64,000 bases of DNA, taken from assembly GCA_963965975.1 (NCBI GenBank), contig OZ014411.1, positions 19,558,446 through 19,622,445 of the forward strand, written 5' to 3'. This DNA is from Xestospongia bergquistia. Lineage: Eukaryota; Porifera; Demospongiae; Haplosclerida; Petrosiidae. Shown here piece after piece: positions 1 through 11,681 of this stretch. Each line of letters begins with the position of its first letter. Positions within the stretch are counted from its first letter, which is position 1. Both the position numbers and the translations under genes were made by a program. The notes beneath the pieces are model-generated. The model saw only the letters and a program-made list of their open reading frames with translations, had not been told where the DNA came from and did not search any database.

Positions 1-184
1 TGAGCTGATTAAAATTGCTTTCAATTGAAGTAGGTGTTACACATCTTTCATCTGTCTGCCATACATGAGTTTTAGTCCAAGGGAAAGAGTCTTTGTAGTT
101 CAGAACTAATGCTTGATAAATACTCAATGGTGACATGCCTCCAGAAGAAGCTACATGATACACACCCCTCTCTTTAATAGATTT
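1..184 (-). pseudogene. Duplicated fragment of the H6PD gene (6-phosphogluconolactonase lobe)
   Basis: This stretch aligns base for base, at a constant offset of 56680 and with a few substitutions and no gaps, to 56681–56864. That is part of the C-terminal 6PGL lobe of the H6PD-like gene in this window. The copy covers the segment with the glycine-rich GGMSPLS motif and the following TDERCV motif. Similarity stops at 184, in the middle of coding sequence, and the left end is cut by the window edge. It is a partial segmental copy with no start, stop or splice context, so it is most likely non-functional unless a longer paralogue lies to the left. Confidence 0.85.
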
Positions 185-439
185 GTTGTGTGTATGATAC
201 ACCCATCTCATTCATCAAGTTCTTTTGTGTATTAACACTAAAACTGACTTTGTCAACATACAAAAATAGGTAAATAAATTTTAGATAATATATGTTATCA
301 AATAACACATGATAAAAAGTATACTGAATTACATAAAACAAACTTAATTAAATAACAAGTAATTATTACATAATTTTATCAACTAACTGGTATTTTAATG
401 AGATGTACAATGAATTAGAAATTTCATAAACAGACAATC
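185..439. other. AT-rich spacer, nothing recognised
   Basis: AT-rich sequence between the H6PD fragment and the 3' end of the decayed minus-strand gene. No open frame or clear repeat was seen. Confidence 0.5.
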
Positions 440-3400
440 TCATATGATCATATAGGTCCTTTTGTTTGACTACAGTAAATATATGGTCATGACTAACCAA
501 ATAGGAATGTAATTGATGTTCAAAAGATGAGTGAAGAGTATGTCACAAACTAAATAAAACTCATCAGTGTTGAAAACAATAATATCACTGATCACTCCAA
601 ATTCAGGAAGAAGGTCCATGTCTAAAACAACAACTCCACCTTTTTTGTATCTAGTCCCATTCATCTCTATCCACTGTAATCTAAATAGCAAATGTGGTAA
701 TTTAGAGTACTTAAAAAATAATACCAACCTCATAACTTTGTCACTTAATGATGGAAACTGTTCCAACAGTTCATCCTTGTATGTTAAAGAGACAATAGTA
801 GATTTTAACCCTGTAAGAATGATACGTGCAATAATGTTCATAATATGATTTTATTATTAATAATTATACCTGGCCCAGCATTGGTTTCTTTGAAATAGGG
901 ACTTGAATCAACACTATTATTTCTATAGTAACACATTAACAACTGGTGTCTAGTAGCCATTGTCTTGGGAACATTCTTAAAGCTTTTTATTCTGTGGCAA
1001 GGTCTTTAAAATAATTGTGCTTCTCTTCAAAATGCATACACCAGAAATGCACTAAAGGTCCAAATTTGTTTTAGTCACAATTAAAATAATCAACTGATCA
1101 GTTTTACTGACTTGCACATTATCTCCAGGTAGTGCACTAAATAATGAGTCTTGGGAATTAATCAACAAGATGGATATAGCTGTGCGAAACATTTATGATG
1201 TTCATCAATTGTCATACATAAGTAAGCAGCCCATTCTTTGCTAAAAGTTGGAGTAAAACAGTAATTCATTATTGTAAGTAGGAGTAGATAGTTGTCCCAT
1301 TGTGCACATCCTTTCTCAATTATTTCTCCAATCATCAATGGTAACAAACACCTCAAGCACAACATTTCAGATGCTAAATTAATAAATAAAAAGTAGCTAC
1401 TAATTTTACAATGATTATCAGTCTAACCAGTTTGTTTCAATGAGTGATCAGTTGAGCATAAAGTAGAAGTCTCAATAATATTTGGCTTATTGACAACATC
1501 AACAAACATGTAAGGGAAAGAACAAATAGCATCATTAACTTCGGCAAGAGTGATCACTTTTTCTGAAATCAAAAATTTCACCAAATCTTTTAATTCAAAA
1601 GGAAGAACACCCTCCAAAATATCATGCATTATATCAGGCACAAGACCTTCCATAACATGAAAATATCTGTCAAATAAAAAATAAAACAGATATCAATATG
1701 AACATGGCTATATAACTTTAAAAAGGCTTTGCAATGTAAAACAGACTGACCCTGTACCCCATCATAAATATCTATACCTGGAAGAGTTCACAATTGAATC
1801 TCAGTGAATACCATATGTCGTACTGAAACGATCATGACAAGGTCCATGTAGAGAGGCACAATGTAAGGTATGAGTTTGCTTTGATCTGGGTTCAAATGTC
1901 TTAGCAATGAACTATTTAAAAAAGTTTAATTTGGAGAATTAAAACAACCTAAAATCATTTTACCAGAGTTTACATTTGAACATTGACAGCCATACAATGT
2001 CTACACTTTCTCAGAGTGCTAGTCAAACTTTTATAACCACCAAGATACTGGCTGGCTAAATTATCCCCAGGAATAAGGATCACAGTTCCATTGAATTTAT
2101 AGTCAGTCTGATTAATGTTGATCTTAACTCCTTCGTCCTGTTGTTAAATATAGATTCAAGTTAAACCTAAAACAAATAACTTACAGATTCTAGTTTCTTG
2201 ATGTCCTCCATGAAATTGTGTAGAATAACATCAGGACAGTACTTGGTAAGGACACTTGATTTTGTAATTGCCAATAATTGAATGGCTTTCATTGTTGAGT
2301 GATAGACTGGGGAAATATTCCCAAGAGAGTAATAAAAATGGCTGTCAATGAGAATACACAAAATCATTGGGTTATTACACATAAGACATGCATGTGAATA
2401 CCTAGTTTGTGCTTCTTTGCTCATGATCCCAATGGGTTGCATACCTCAACATCATCATAGTATATGATTAGTTTCAAGGCAATGTGATCTTTAGAAAACA
2501 GTTCATGAGAGTTATATACAGATCCATCACAGTAATCATTTAAAAGATTCTCTCTTCATTGATGACCTCTAAAAATCTTTAACAATAATAATGATCTTAA
2601 CTTATTAATTGATAATTTATATATCGGCAATTATATTTACACATACCTCATCAAGTATAAACTGATCAGAAAGTAACTACTTCAAAGATGAAATTAATGG
2701 TATCTTGTATACAAAATACTGTATTGTTTTACCAGAAGCCAATTGCTGTTCACCTAGTTTTCTTTTCACTGGCTCCTATTCAATGATAAAATTAATATGG
2801 TACAACACCCACAATTTATTTTAACTAACCAATAATTGTAATTCCTCTTGACAGTATTTATCTCTGAAATATTCACTATGTAGTCCTTCAAATGGATTTC
2901 TCACTACAGCATTTTCAAAAACAGAATTAATCTCAGAATCAAACACAATGTTCCTTTGAGACAACTTAGCAACCAATTCATTACAAAAGGAATCAATTTT
3001 ATTATCCAATAGAGTTGTTACATCTTCAATAATACAATCAAGGACTGTTGATGTAACTTTAAACTCATTTTCAAGTTTCAGCAAAAACAGAGCAGATATC
3101 TTCATTAGGTTGTTAGCCGCTACATCTGTGGGAGATAGAGAAATACTGTCATCTTTATCAAAACCATCCTGTCTATAATCACTTGAAACTTCCATATCCT
3201 CGGACTGCAATAACCCAGCTCCACCAGCATGGCTTATCTTTATATGTTTTTCATAAATATGCTTCTTGTAAGAGACAAACTTCCTATATATAAGTTCTGT
3301 GACAACCATCAACTCCACAGCATATACGAAAGTTCGAATCATGGGCATAAACACTGCCAACATACCTTACTACTCCTTTCAAATTTTTGGCCGCAAATGA

Positions 3401-3655
3401 AGTGCAAAGGGGACAGTTCCATCTACCTTGACTACTCTGAGCAAAAGAGGCCATTTTGTGGTCACAGCCACGTTTCTCATGAATCTCCTCCCCTATTCGC
3501 TTTAGGAACCGCAGGTTGTCTGAGGTCGTAGAAGAAAGATGAGTAATAAGTCTGTCTTGGTGAATTATTTGGAGAGAAAAAAATTTTTCACCATTCTTAG
3601 AAAGAGAATTTCGGAAAGAATTTAAGTTCCATGGAAATGTCAACGTAGGAATCAC
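440..3655 (-). pseudogene. Decayed transposon-associated gene with C2H2 finger and 'MHDILEG' motif
   Basis: Blocks of one protein can be read in order along the minus strand. An N-terminal finger (C-x4-C-x12-H-x4-H, near 3240–3330) reads CGVDGCHRTY then continues one frame over as RKFVSYKKH. Further blocks are at 2821–3230, 2167–2442, about 1975–2130 (PGDNLASQYLGGYKS, CRHCM), 1790–1900, 1423–1653 (VPDIMHDILEGVLP), 1162–1365 and 470–841. Some joins look like introns, but there is a 1-base shift inside the finger and an in-frame TGA in the block near 1800, so it appears dead. The MHDxLEG motif occurs in repetitive uncharacterised metazoan proteins and loosely recalls CACTA/Tnp2 transposases; that link is inference. 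It is divergent to the decayed plus-strand gene starting at 3661, only a few bases away. Confidence 0.6.
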
Positions 3656-3660
3656 TTTTC

Positions 3661-5490
3661 AACGATTTGATAAGGCTTGGGAAGAGTACGTTGATGTTGA
3701 TAAAGGTTGTCAATTGGAGAACAGAGAGAAGCTCAAAGCAGTAGTTCTTCCACTACTTTTTGACATTAGTCAATTAGCTACACCATCAGATGCTCAATTG
3801 GATATGGTTAGATACATGTGATTTGAGAACATTGATAAAATTATTAATAATTATTATGATTTTTCTAATAAGTAGAGAGCAAGTAAAAGGCCTGCAATTG
3901 GTGGTACTGTACTTGAAGAAGATGATGAACTGGGCCTTGACATGGAGATTGATAGCGATTTGACTGATACTGGTCTTGGAACAGATTCTGTTTGCTCAAA
4001 TGCCAGCACCACTTTTACCACCGGCTTGGAAGAGGAAGGTACTAACTTTCAATTGAGGAAGTTGGTAATTCATCTAAAAGAAAAAGGAAAAGATAATAAA
4101 GTCAGAAGATGATCACATTCCTCTACCTAACCCTTTCCTCCTTCCAAAACACTCTCAAGCCGATGTCGAAGTGGGTTTGCTAAATAAGGAAATGACAAGT
4201 GAAACAACTAAGTCTTTTCTCTCAAGTGTTGCTTCCACAATGCTTGCGTATAAGAGGTACCCTACTCGCGAGGACTACATAAATGTAGGGAGATCGGTTA
4301 TTCAACAATATGATTTCATGGCTCAGCCAACAGGAGCTCCATATGTAAGTATGTTCTTGTTATTAAAGATAATGCTGTATAACTTTTTCTCATTAGGTGG
4401 TATTATACAATTATTAATGAATCACTTTAAAGAATTTAGACATCCATCTACTATTTGTGGTTCATCTTCCTCTGCTACTCCAGTCACTACAAGCAAAACG
4501 TCTCCAAAGAGAAAAAGCCCTGGCATCACACAGACACCAAGAAGGCCTCCACTATTTTCTCCAGGAGAAGATGCAGTGTCACTTGAAAGACATCATAACT
4601 TATTAAAAGCTGAGTTCAAGAGGAAAAAACGAAATGACACAGTTGTGTCTGATTTGATGAAGAGGTCATTTCCCTTGAGAAGACAAACCATTCTTGAAAA
4701 GCCTATGAATTTGGACTCAATGTTTGAAAGGTTACAGGATATGGATCAGGTATACACATTATATGAGTTATTAAACTTTTAGTTGTCATTAATTTTAATT
4801 AGGTAATGACAGATTTAGAACAAATTCATAATGAGGAAAATCTCTAAAAAAATTTTTGAAAGTCATGGACAGACATTGCAGCTAATATTATAGCACAGGC
4901 ACAATTAGAGAAAAAAGTCGTGCTGTGCACACTGCTCTTTAAAAGTATGAACCAATTAAAGGTACAAGGATTTATTTAACCATACTGAATAATTGATATG
5001 TGATATCCTTTTAGATATAAAGAAATTAGTTGCTCTCATTATTTTGGTGGCTTTACTACCAGAGAGGTGATGTAAGGTGGACACTGATAAAGTTGTTTTC
5101 ATTGCTTTGGTATGTTAATTATAATACATGTGTGTGTGTTCCTAATATGGTAATCTTTTTTTTTAGGGATGCACCTCTGATGTGAGTTCCATTGTCTCCA
5201 ACAACGATATTCTTGAGCCCTATATTATAATTACTGGTGAAGGTCAATCAGATGCCACTACGTACATGATTGTTGACAAACGTGTCATTGACACTAGAAA
5301 TGGCTGAACTGCCATTTGCTTTAATGGCAGCATTTTTTGTTTACAATATCTGTTATCCTAGGGACTGTAGTAACTTTTATTGTATGCTAGAAATTCTGGT
5401 CTTGAAGTACAATTCTGAGAAAGCATCACCCTCTGTTAAACATTTGTTACCCAAGATTCTTCCTACCTTGTCACACACAGGACTGAAATA
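3661..5490 (+). pseudogene. Decayed plus-strand partner gene of the same repetitive family
   Basis: Plus-strand blocks with intron-like gaps read through RFDKAWEEYVDV (3661), an acidic stretch (3880–4090), YPTREDYINVGRSVI (about 4255–4310), a Lys/Ser-rich linker with SPKRKSP (4440–4600), FERLQDMDQ (about 4725), and AELPFALMAAFFVYNICYP (about 5300–5360). Two in-frame stops (TAA, TGA) occur near 4845–4860. The block after 5166 changes frame near 5285–5300, where the peptide runs into a TGA in one frame and resumes as the conserved AFFVYNICYP in another. It is therefore a pseudogene. Its role is unknown. The head-to-head position against the finger gene suggests the two were one mobile unit or shared a promoter; this is inference. 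Confidence 0.55.
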
Positions 5491-6108
5491 AAAAGACTAG
5501 CAATTTGGCTGGTGGATTTTGTTTCTTTGATCAAGTTGATTGTTTGTTTTTGTTTTTCCCCCTTTTCATTTAGGTTTTATATTCAGTATTGTTTTATTAT
5601 TTTTTGTCGTTTTTTTCACATGTTAACTGGTAGCAATAATGTATTTAACACACTTCAATTCAATGTGGTGAGCATCCTTTCACAGTGGGTGTTGGCAGCA
5701 CACTTAGTGTGCATATGGAGAAACTGTTAGCACACCCGATTTAGGTGTGCTGTGCACACTACTGCTTTTACAGTGTACAATTAATGTCTATCATCTGTCT
5801 TTCTCTCAGTTCAAGGTGTAATAGACAATATCAAGAAGATGGATGTATCGTTTTGGGAGCTGTGGGTGGAGTCCTGTTTCATTTACCAGGTAACAGTGCA
5901 TCCTATCATCTTCGCTTCAGAAGCAACTTGACGGTTTTTACAGAAGTTCAAAATGGTTCGACTGGTTTGAACCATTACAAATCAATCATTTGTATTGAGT
6001 ATATATTTAATGTGGTTTTGCAGATGTTCAAGATGGTTCGACTGGTTCAACTATGACAAATCAATCATTTGTATTGAGTATAACTATTATACTCTATTGC
6101 TAACTAGC
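5491..6108. repeat. Non-coding stretch with a small palindrome and a short tandem duplication
   Basis: No convincing gene. An 8-bp inverted repeat, AGCACACC and GGTGTGCT, lies around 5727–5751. A sequence of roughly 70–80 bp containing ATGGTTCGACTGGTT is duplicated in tandem at about 5946–6016 and 6024–6082. The short open frames here match nothing I recognise. Confidence 0.45.
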
Positions 6109-6440
6109 TTAGCCATTGGAGTTAAGTGATGTAGAGCCAGTACTATCTGTTCCTCCTGCTAGAGGGAAGATCTAAGAAGAAGACTGGTAAGTATTTTAAA
6201 TTTTTAATGTATAACTATTATACTCTATTGCTTAGTAGCTGAGTCACTGGAGTTAAGTGACATAGAACCAGTGCTAACTGTTCCTCTTACTAGAGGAATA
6301 CCCAAGAAGAAGACTGGTAAGTATTTTAATGTATAACTATTATACTCTATTGCTTAGTAGCTGAGCCACTGGAGTTAAGTGACATAGAGCCAGCACTAAC
6401 TGACCTAGATACAAAATGTCCAGTTTGTCATTCAAAATAC
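6109..6440 (+). pseudogene. Three AT-hook-type exon copies, plus strand
   Basis: Three copies of the exon type seen again at 7.4–7.8 kb and 63.5–64 kb. The first (about 6109–6185) has an in-frame TAG at its second codon and a broken hook. The second (6239–6316) is open and encodes LELSDIEPVLTVP followed by a degenerate hook (TRGIPKKKTG) before a GTAAGT donor. The third (from 6361) starts the same way but runs into CPVCHSKYKCIF and then a stop. Each is preceded by a TTAG-type acceptor and is compatible with phase 1-1 splicing. Since the first copy is broken and no intact gene is visible around them, they are probably remnants. Confidence 0.5.
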
Positions 6441-6466
6441 AAATGTATTTTCATGAGAATTGACTG

Positions 6467-7216
6467 TTACTTCTTTACTTTATGAAGCTCTACAAAGAGA
6501 ACTATAAGAAGACTACACACAGGCAGATGACTTAGTCTTTTCCTTATTATATGAATGAAATTTATCAACTCTACAATAACACATTTGTAATGATACCATT
6601 GTTTACAAAGATCACATTGTATCAAAAAACTCTGGCATTCTACATAAACAAAACACCAATACAAAGCACTATTAACTTCTGTCAATTCTGGGAACTAAGT
6701 TAATGTACCTTGTTAGGCAAATAAGCTAATGATGGCACATCTTATTCTGTTCAAAGTTAACATAATCTGAAGTATTTTCCAGGCATGCTTCAAGAGCATA
6801 TGCAATAGCAAATAAACCACAGTCTCTTATTCCCAATTGTTGATGTCAAGTACTGCCACTGAGGATGAATTAATATCCTAACATGTGGTTGTGATAACAG
6901 TAGATTGGGTGTATTAATTAATGACCACATTATGGACAATTCATAAACCCCCAAAAATCTGCTTGCTTCACATGCAAAGGGACCCTCCATTCATTTCCCT
7001 GGGCCACCTGTAATGTCTCAATAGCCCTGCTTAAAGCTTGTGACAATAATTGTTTCTGGGCATGAACAATATGGCGGATTGAGCACATTAAAATATTTTG
7101 GAACGTTTTGATATTAATAATCCCCGTTATATGGTAAGTACATACAGTACAATTAAAAACAATATACCTGTGTGCAAAATCAGTACAGCATGAGTAGTAG
7201 AGGGAAGAGAGGAAAA
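6467..7216 (-). pseudogene. Decayed Ulp1-like protease / PHD finger gene
   Basis: On the minus strand, 6783–6825 reads DCGLFAIAYALEACLE. This is the Cys-box form of C48 (Ulp1-like) proteases found in many transposon-borne proteins. Upstream, 6930–7216 has matching-style sequence (HIVHAQKQLLSQ), but the catalytic His/Asp region is interrupted by stops and a frame change before DCG. Downstream, 6580–6650 reads IQCDLCKQWYHYKCV, a PHD-finger core (C-x2-C and W-Y-H-x3-C). Ulp1 followed by PHD is a familiar order in repetitive metazoan genes. Frame changes between the blocks make this a pseudogene. It sits between AT-hook exon groups of opposite orientation. Confidence 0.6.
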
Positions 7217-7391
7217 GCATAATTTTTGTCCCAAAAGTGTATTTTGAAGTCCATTTATATGGGGAAATTGTCGCTGCACGATTTTTTGAGAAGATAATAT
7301 CTGTCAGATGAAGCTAATCACAAAGGTAGTGATGATCAACCATTTTCAAATCCAAGTCTTTTAACACCACTCATCTACACATAAAATATAC

Positions 7392-7812
7392 CAGTCTTCT
7401 TCTTGGGTCTTCCTCTAGCAGGAGGAGCAGTTAGTACTGGTTCTACATCACTTAACTCCAGTGGCTCAGCTACTAAGCAATAGAGTATAATAGTTATACA
7501 TTAAAATACTTACCAGTCTCATTCTTAGGTCTTCCACTAGCAGGAGGGTCAGTTAGTACTGGTTCTATGTCACTTAACTCCAGTGGCTCAGCTAGTAAGC
7601 AATAGAGTATAATACTTATACATTAAAATACTTACCAGTCTCCTTCTTAGGTCTTCCACTCGCAGAGGGTCAGTTAGTACTGGTTCTATGTCACTTAACT
7701 CCAGTGGCTCAGCTAGTAAGCAATAGAGTATAATACTTATACATTAAAATACTTACCAGTCTTCTTCTTGGGTCTTTCTCTAGCAGGAGGGACAGTTATT
7801 ACTGGTTCTATG
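7392..7812 (-). pseudogene. Four tandem AT-hook-type exon copies, minus strand
   Basis: Copies at 7392–7469, 7514–7591, 7636–7712 and 7757–7812 sit about 122 bp apart. Each has a GT donor following ...ACTG and an acceptor before CTGAG, so exons of 78 nt splice in phase 1-1. The first encodes PPARGRPKKKTG, a canonical AT-hook core (RGRP with flanking Lys) after an acidic LELSDVEPVL segment. The second reads ASGRPKNE, a weakened hook. The third has lost one base (77 nt) and is frameshifted. The fourth is cut by the satellite at 7812. The closely related copies at the right end of the window suggest a common source. Confidence 0.6.
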
Positions 7813-10800
7813 ACGATAGAATTTGTACTAATGTGACACACTGGAATATCATATTGTTATTCACATTCAAAGTCTCAAAAGCCAGCAATAAGATGAAATG
7901 TACTAAAAAAATGCACAAATGGTCTTATTGCTGGGTGGGAAAGACACACACATATCAAAACAACTGACGATAGTATTTGTACTAACCTTACACACTTGAA
8001 TATCATATCATCGTTCATAATCAAAGTTTCAAACGCCAGCAATAAGAGAAAATGTACTAAAAAATAAACAAATGGCCTTATTGCTGGGTAGAAAAGACAC
8101 TCTCACATCAAAACAGCTGACGATAGTATTTGTACTAACATGACACACTTGAATATCATATTGTCGTTCACATTCAAAGTCTCATAAGCCAGCAATAAGA
8201 GGAAACGTACTAAAAAATGAACAAATGGCCTTATTGCTGGGTGGGAAAGACACACCCATATCAAAACAACTGACGCTAGTATTTGTACTAACCTAACACA
8301 CTTGAATATCATATTGTTGTTCACATTCAAAGTCTCAAAGCCAGCAATAAGAAGAAATGTACTAAAAAATGAACAAATGGCCTTATTGCTGGGTAGAAAA
8401 GACACTCACATCAAAGCAACTGACAATAGTATTTGTACTAACCTAACACACTTGAATATCATATTGTCGTTCACATTCAAAGTCTCAAAGCCAGCAATAA
8501 GAAGAAATGTACTAAAAAATGAACAAATGGCCTTATTGCTGGGTGGGAAAGACACACCCATATCAAAACAACTGACGCTAGTATTTGTACTAACCTAACA
8601 CACTTGAATATCATATTGTCGTTCACATTCAAAGTCTCAAAGCCAGCAATAAGAAGAAATGTACTAAAAAATGAACAAATGGCCTTATTGCTGGGTAGAA
8701 AAGACACTCACATCAAAGCAACTGACAATAGTATTTGTACTAACCTAACACACTTGAATATCATATTGTCGTTCACATTCAAAGTCTCAAAGCCAGCAAT
8801 AAGAAGAAATGTACTAAAAAATGAACAAATGGCCTTATTGCTGGGTAGAAAAGACACTCTCACATCAAAACAACTGACGATAGTATTTGTACTAACATGA
8901 CACACTTGAATATCATATTGTCGTTCACATTCAAAGTCTCATAAGCCAGCAATAAGAGGAAACGTACTAAAAAATGAACAAATGGCCTTATTGCTGGGTG
9001 GGAAAGACACACCCATATCAAAACAACTGACGCTAGTATTTGTACTAACCTAACACACTTGAATATCATATTGTCGTTCACATTCAAAGTCTCAAAGCCA
9101 GCAATAAGAAGAAATGTACTAAAAAATGAACAAATGGCCTTATTGCTGGGTAGAAAAGACACTCACATCAAAGCAACTGACAATAGTATTTGTACTAACC
9201 TAACACACTTGAATATCATATTGTCGTTCACATTCAAAGTCTCAAAGCCAGCAATAAGAAGAAATGTACTAAAAAATGAACAAATGGCCTTATTGCTGGG
9301 TGGGAAAGACACACCCATATCAAAACAACTGACGCTAGTATTTGTACTAACCTAACACACTTGAATATCATATTGTCGTTCACATTCAAAGTCTCAAAGC
9401 CAGCAATAAGAAGAAATGTACTAAAAAATGAACAAATGGCCTTATTGCTGGGTAGAAAAGACACTCACATCAAAGCAACTGACAATAGTATTTGTACTAA
9501 CCTAACACACTTGAATATCATATTGTCGTTCACATTCAAAGTCTCAAAGCCAGCAATAAGAAGAAATGTACTAAAAAATGAACAAATGGCCTTATTGCTG
9601 GGTAGAAAAGACACTCTCACATCAAAACAACTGACGATAGTATTTGTACTAACATGACACACTTGAATATCATATTGTCGTTCACATTCAAAGTCTCATA
9701 AGCCAGCAATAAGAGGAAACGTACTAAAAAATGAACAAATGGCCTTATTGCTGGGTGGGAAAGACACACCCATATCAAAACAACTGACGATAGTATTTGT
9801 ACTAACCTAACACACTTGAATATCATATTGTCGTTCACATTCAAAGTCTCAAAAGCCAGCAATAAGAAGAAATGTACTAAAAAATGAACAAATGGCCTTA
9901 TTGCTGGGTGGGAAAGACACACCCATATCAAAACAACTGACGCTAGTATTTGTACTAACCTTACACACTTGAATATCATATTGTCGTTCACATTCAAAGT
10001 CTCAAAGCCAGCAATAAGAAGAAATGTACTAAAAATGAACAAATGGCCTTATTGCTGGGTAGAAAAGACACTCACATCAAAGCAACTGACAATAGTATTT
10101 GTACTAACCTGACACACTGGAATATCATATTGTCGTTCACATTCAAAGTTTCAAACGCCAGCAATAAGAGGAAATGTACTAAAAAATGAACAAATGGTCT
10201 TATTGCTGGGTGGGAAAGGCACACCCACATCAAAACAACTGAGGATAGTATTTGTACTAACTTGACACACTTGAATATCATATTGTCGTTCACATTCAAA
10301 GTTTCAAACGCCAGCAATAAGAGGAAATGTACTAAAAAATAAACAAATGGCCTTATTGCTGGGTGGAAAAGGCACACCTATATCAAAACAACTGACGATA
10401 GTATTTGTACTAACCTTACACACTTGAATATCATATTGTCGTTCACATTCAAAGTTTCAAACGCCAGCAATAAGAGGAAATGTACTAAAAAATAAACAAA
10501 TGGCCTTATTGCTGGGTGGGAAAGGCACACCCATATCAAAACAACTGACGATAGTATTTGTACTAACCTTACACACTTGAATATCATATTGTCGTTCACA
10601 TTCGAAGTTTCAAATGCCAGCAATAAGAGGAAATGTACTAAAAAATAAACAAATGGCCTTATTGCTGGGTGGAAAAGACACTCTCACATCAAAACAACTG
10701 ATGATAGTATTTGTACTAACCTGACACACTTGAATATCATATTGTCGTTCACATTCAAAGTCTCATAAGCCAGCAATAAGATGAAATGTACTAAAAAATG

Positions 10801-11681
10801 AACAAATGGCCTTATTGCTGGGTGGGAAAGGCACACCCACATCAAAAGAACTGACGATAGTATTTGTACTAACCTTACACACTTGAATATCATATTGTCG
10901 TTCACATTCAAAGTTTCAAACGCCAGCAATAAGAGGAAATGTACTAAAAAATAAACAAATGGCCTTATTGCTGGGTGGAAAAGACACTCTCACATCAAAA
11001 CAACTGATGATAGTATTTGTACTAACCTTACACACTTGAATATCATATTGTCGTTCACATTCAAAGTTTCAAACGCCAGCAATAAGAGGAAATGTACTAA
11101 AAAATAAACAAATGGCCTTATTGCTGGGTGGGAAAGGCACACCCATATCAAAACAACTGACGAAAGTATTTGTACTAACCTGACACACTGGAATATCATA
11201 TTGTCGTTCACATTCAAAGTCTCAAAAGCCAGCAATAAGATGAAATGTACTTAAAAAATGCACAAATGGTCTTATTGCTGGGTGGGAAAGACACACACAT
11301 ATCAAAACAACTGACGATAGTATTTGTACTAACCTTACACACTTGAATATCATATTGTTGTTCACATTCAAAGTTTCAAACGCCAGCAATAAAAAGAAAT
11401 GTACTAAAAAATGAACAAATGGCCTTATTGCTGGGTGGGAAAGGCACACCCACATCAAAACAACTGACAATAGTATTTGTACTAACCTGACACACTGGAA
11501 TATCATATTGTCGTTCACATTCAAAGTTTCAAACGCCAGCAATAAGAGGAAATGTACTAAAAAATAAACAAATGGCCTTATTGCTGGGTGGGAAAGACAC
11601 ATCCATATCAAAACAACTGACGATAGTATTTGTACTAACCTAACACACTGGAATATCATATTGTTGTTCACATTCAAAGTC
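7812..11681. repeat. Satellite array, unit about 151 bp, about 25 copies
   Basis: A tandem array with units of 150–154 bp, each carrying ATTTGTACTAACC, TTGAATATCATATTG and GGCCTTATTGCTGGGT. A higher-order repeat is plain: 8477–8707 recurs at 9234–9464 and 8708–8905 at 9465–9662, both at 757 bp, which is five units. Copies on the right (10.1–11.7 kb) are a different variant class with AAAGTTTCAAACGCC and AATAAACAAATGG. Open frames on both strands are by-products of the periodic sequence. The left edge falls inside an AT-hook exon and the right edge abuts plus-strand coding remnants. Confidence 0.95.

Noticed and set aside
7812..11681. Stacked open frames on both strands (about 65–160 codons) in the 151-bp satellite
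   Set aside because: They repeat the same peptide at the satellite period, on both strands, with no splice or start support. Repeat-derived, not genes.
7812..11681. Splice-like CCCACCCAG acceptor and GTTAGT donor in each satellite unit
   Set aside because: The enclosed 96–97-nt segment varies in length by one base between units, so it cannot keep a frame, and no consistent phase exists.
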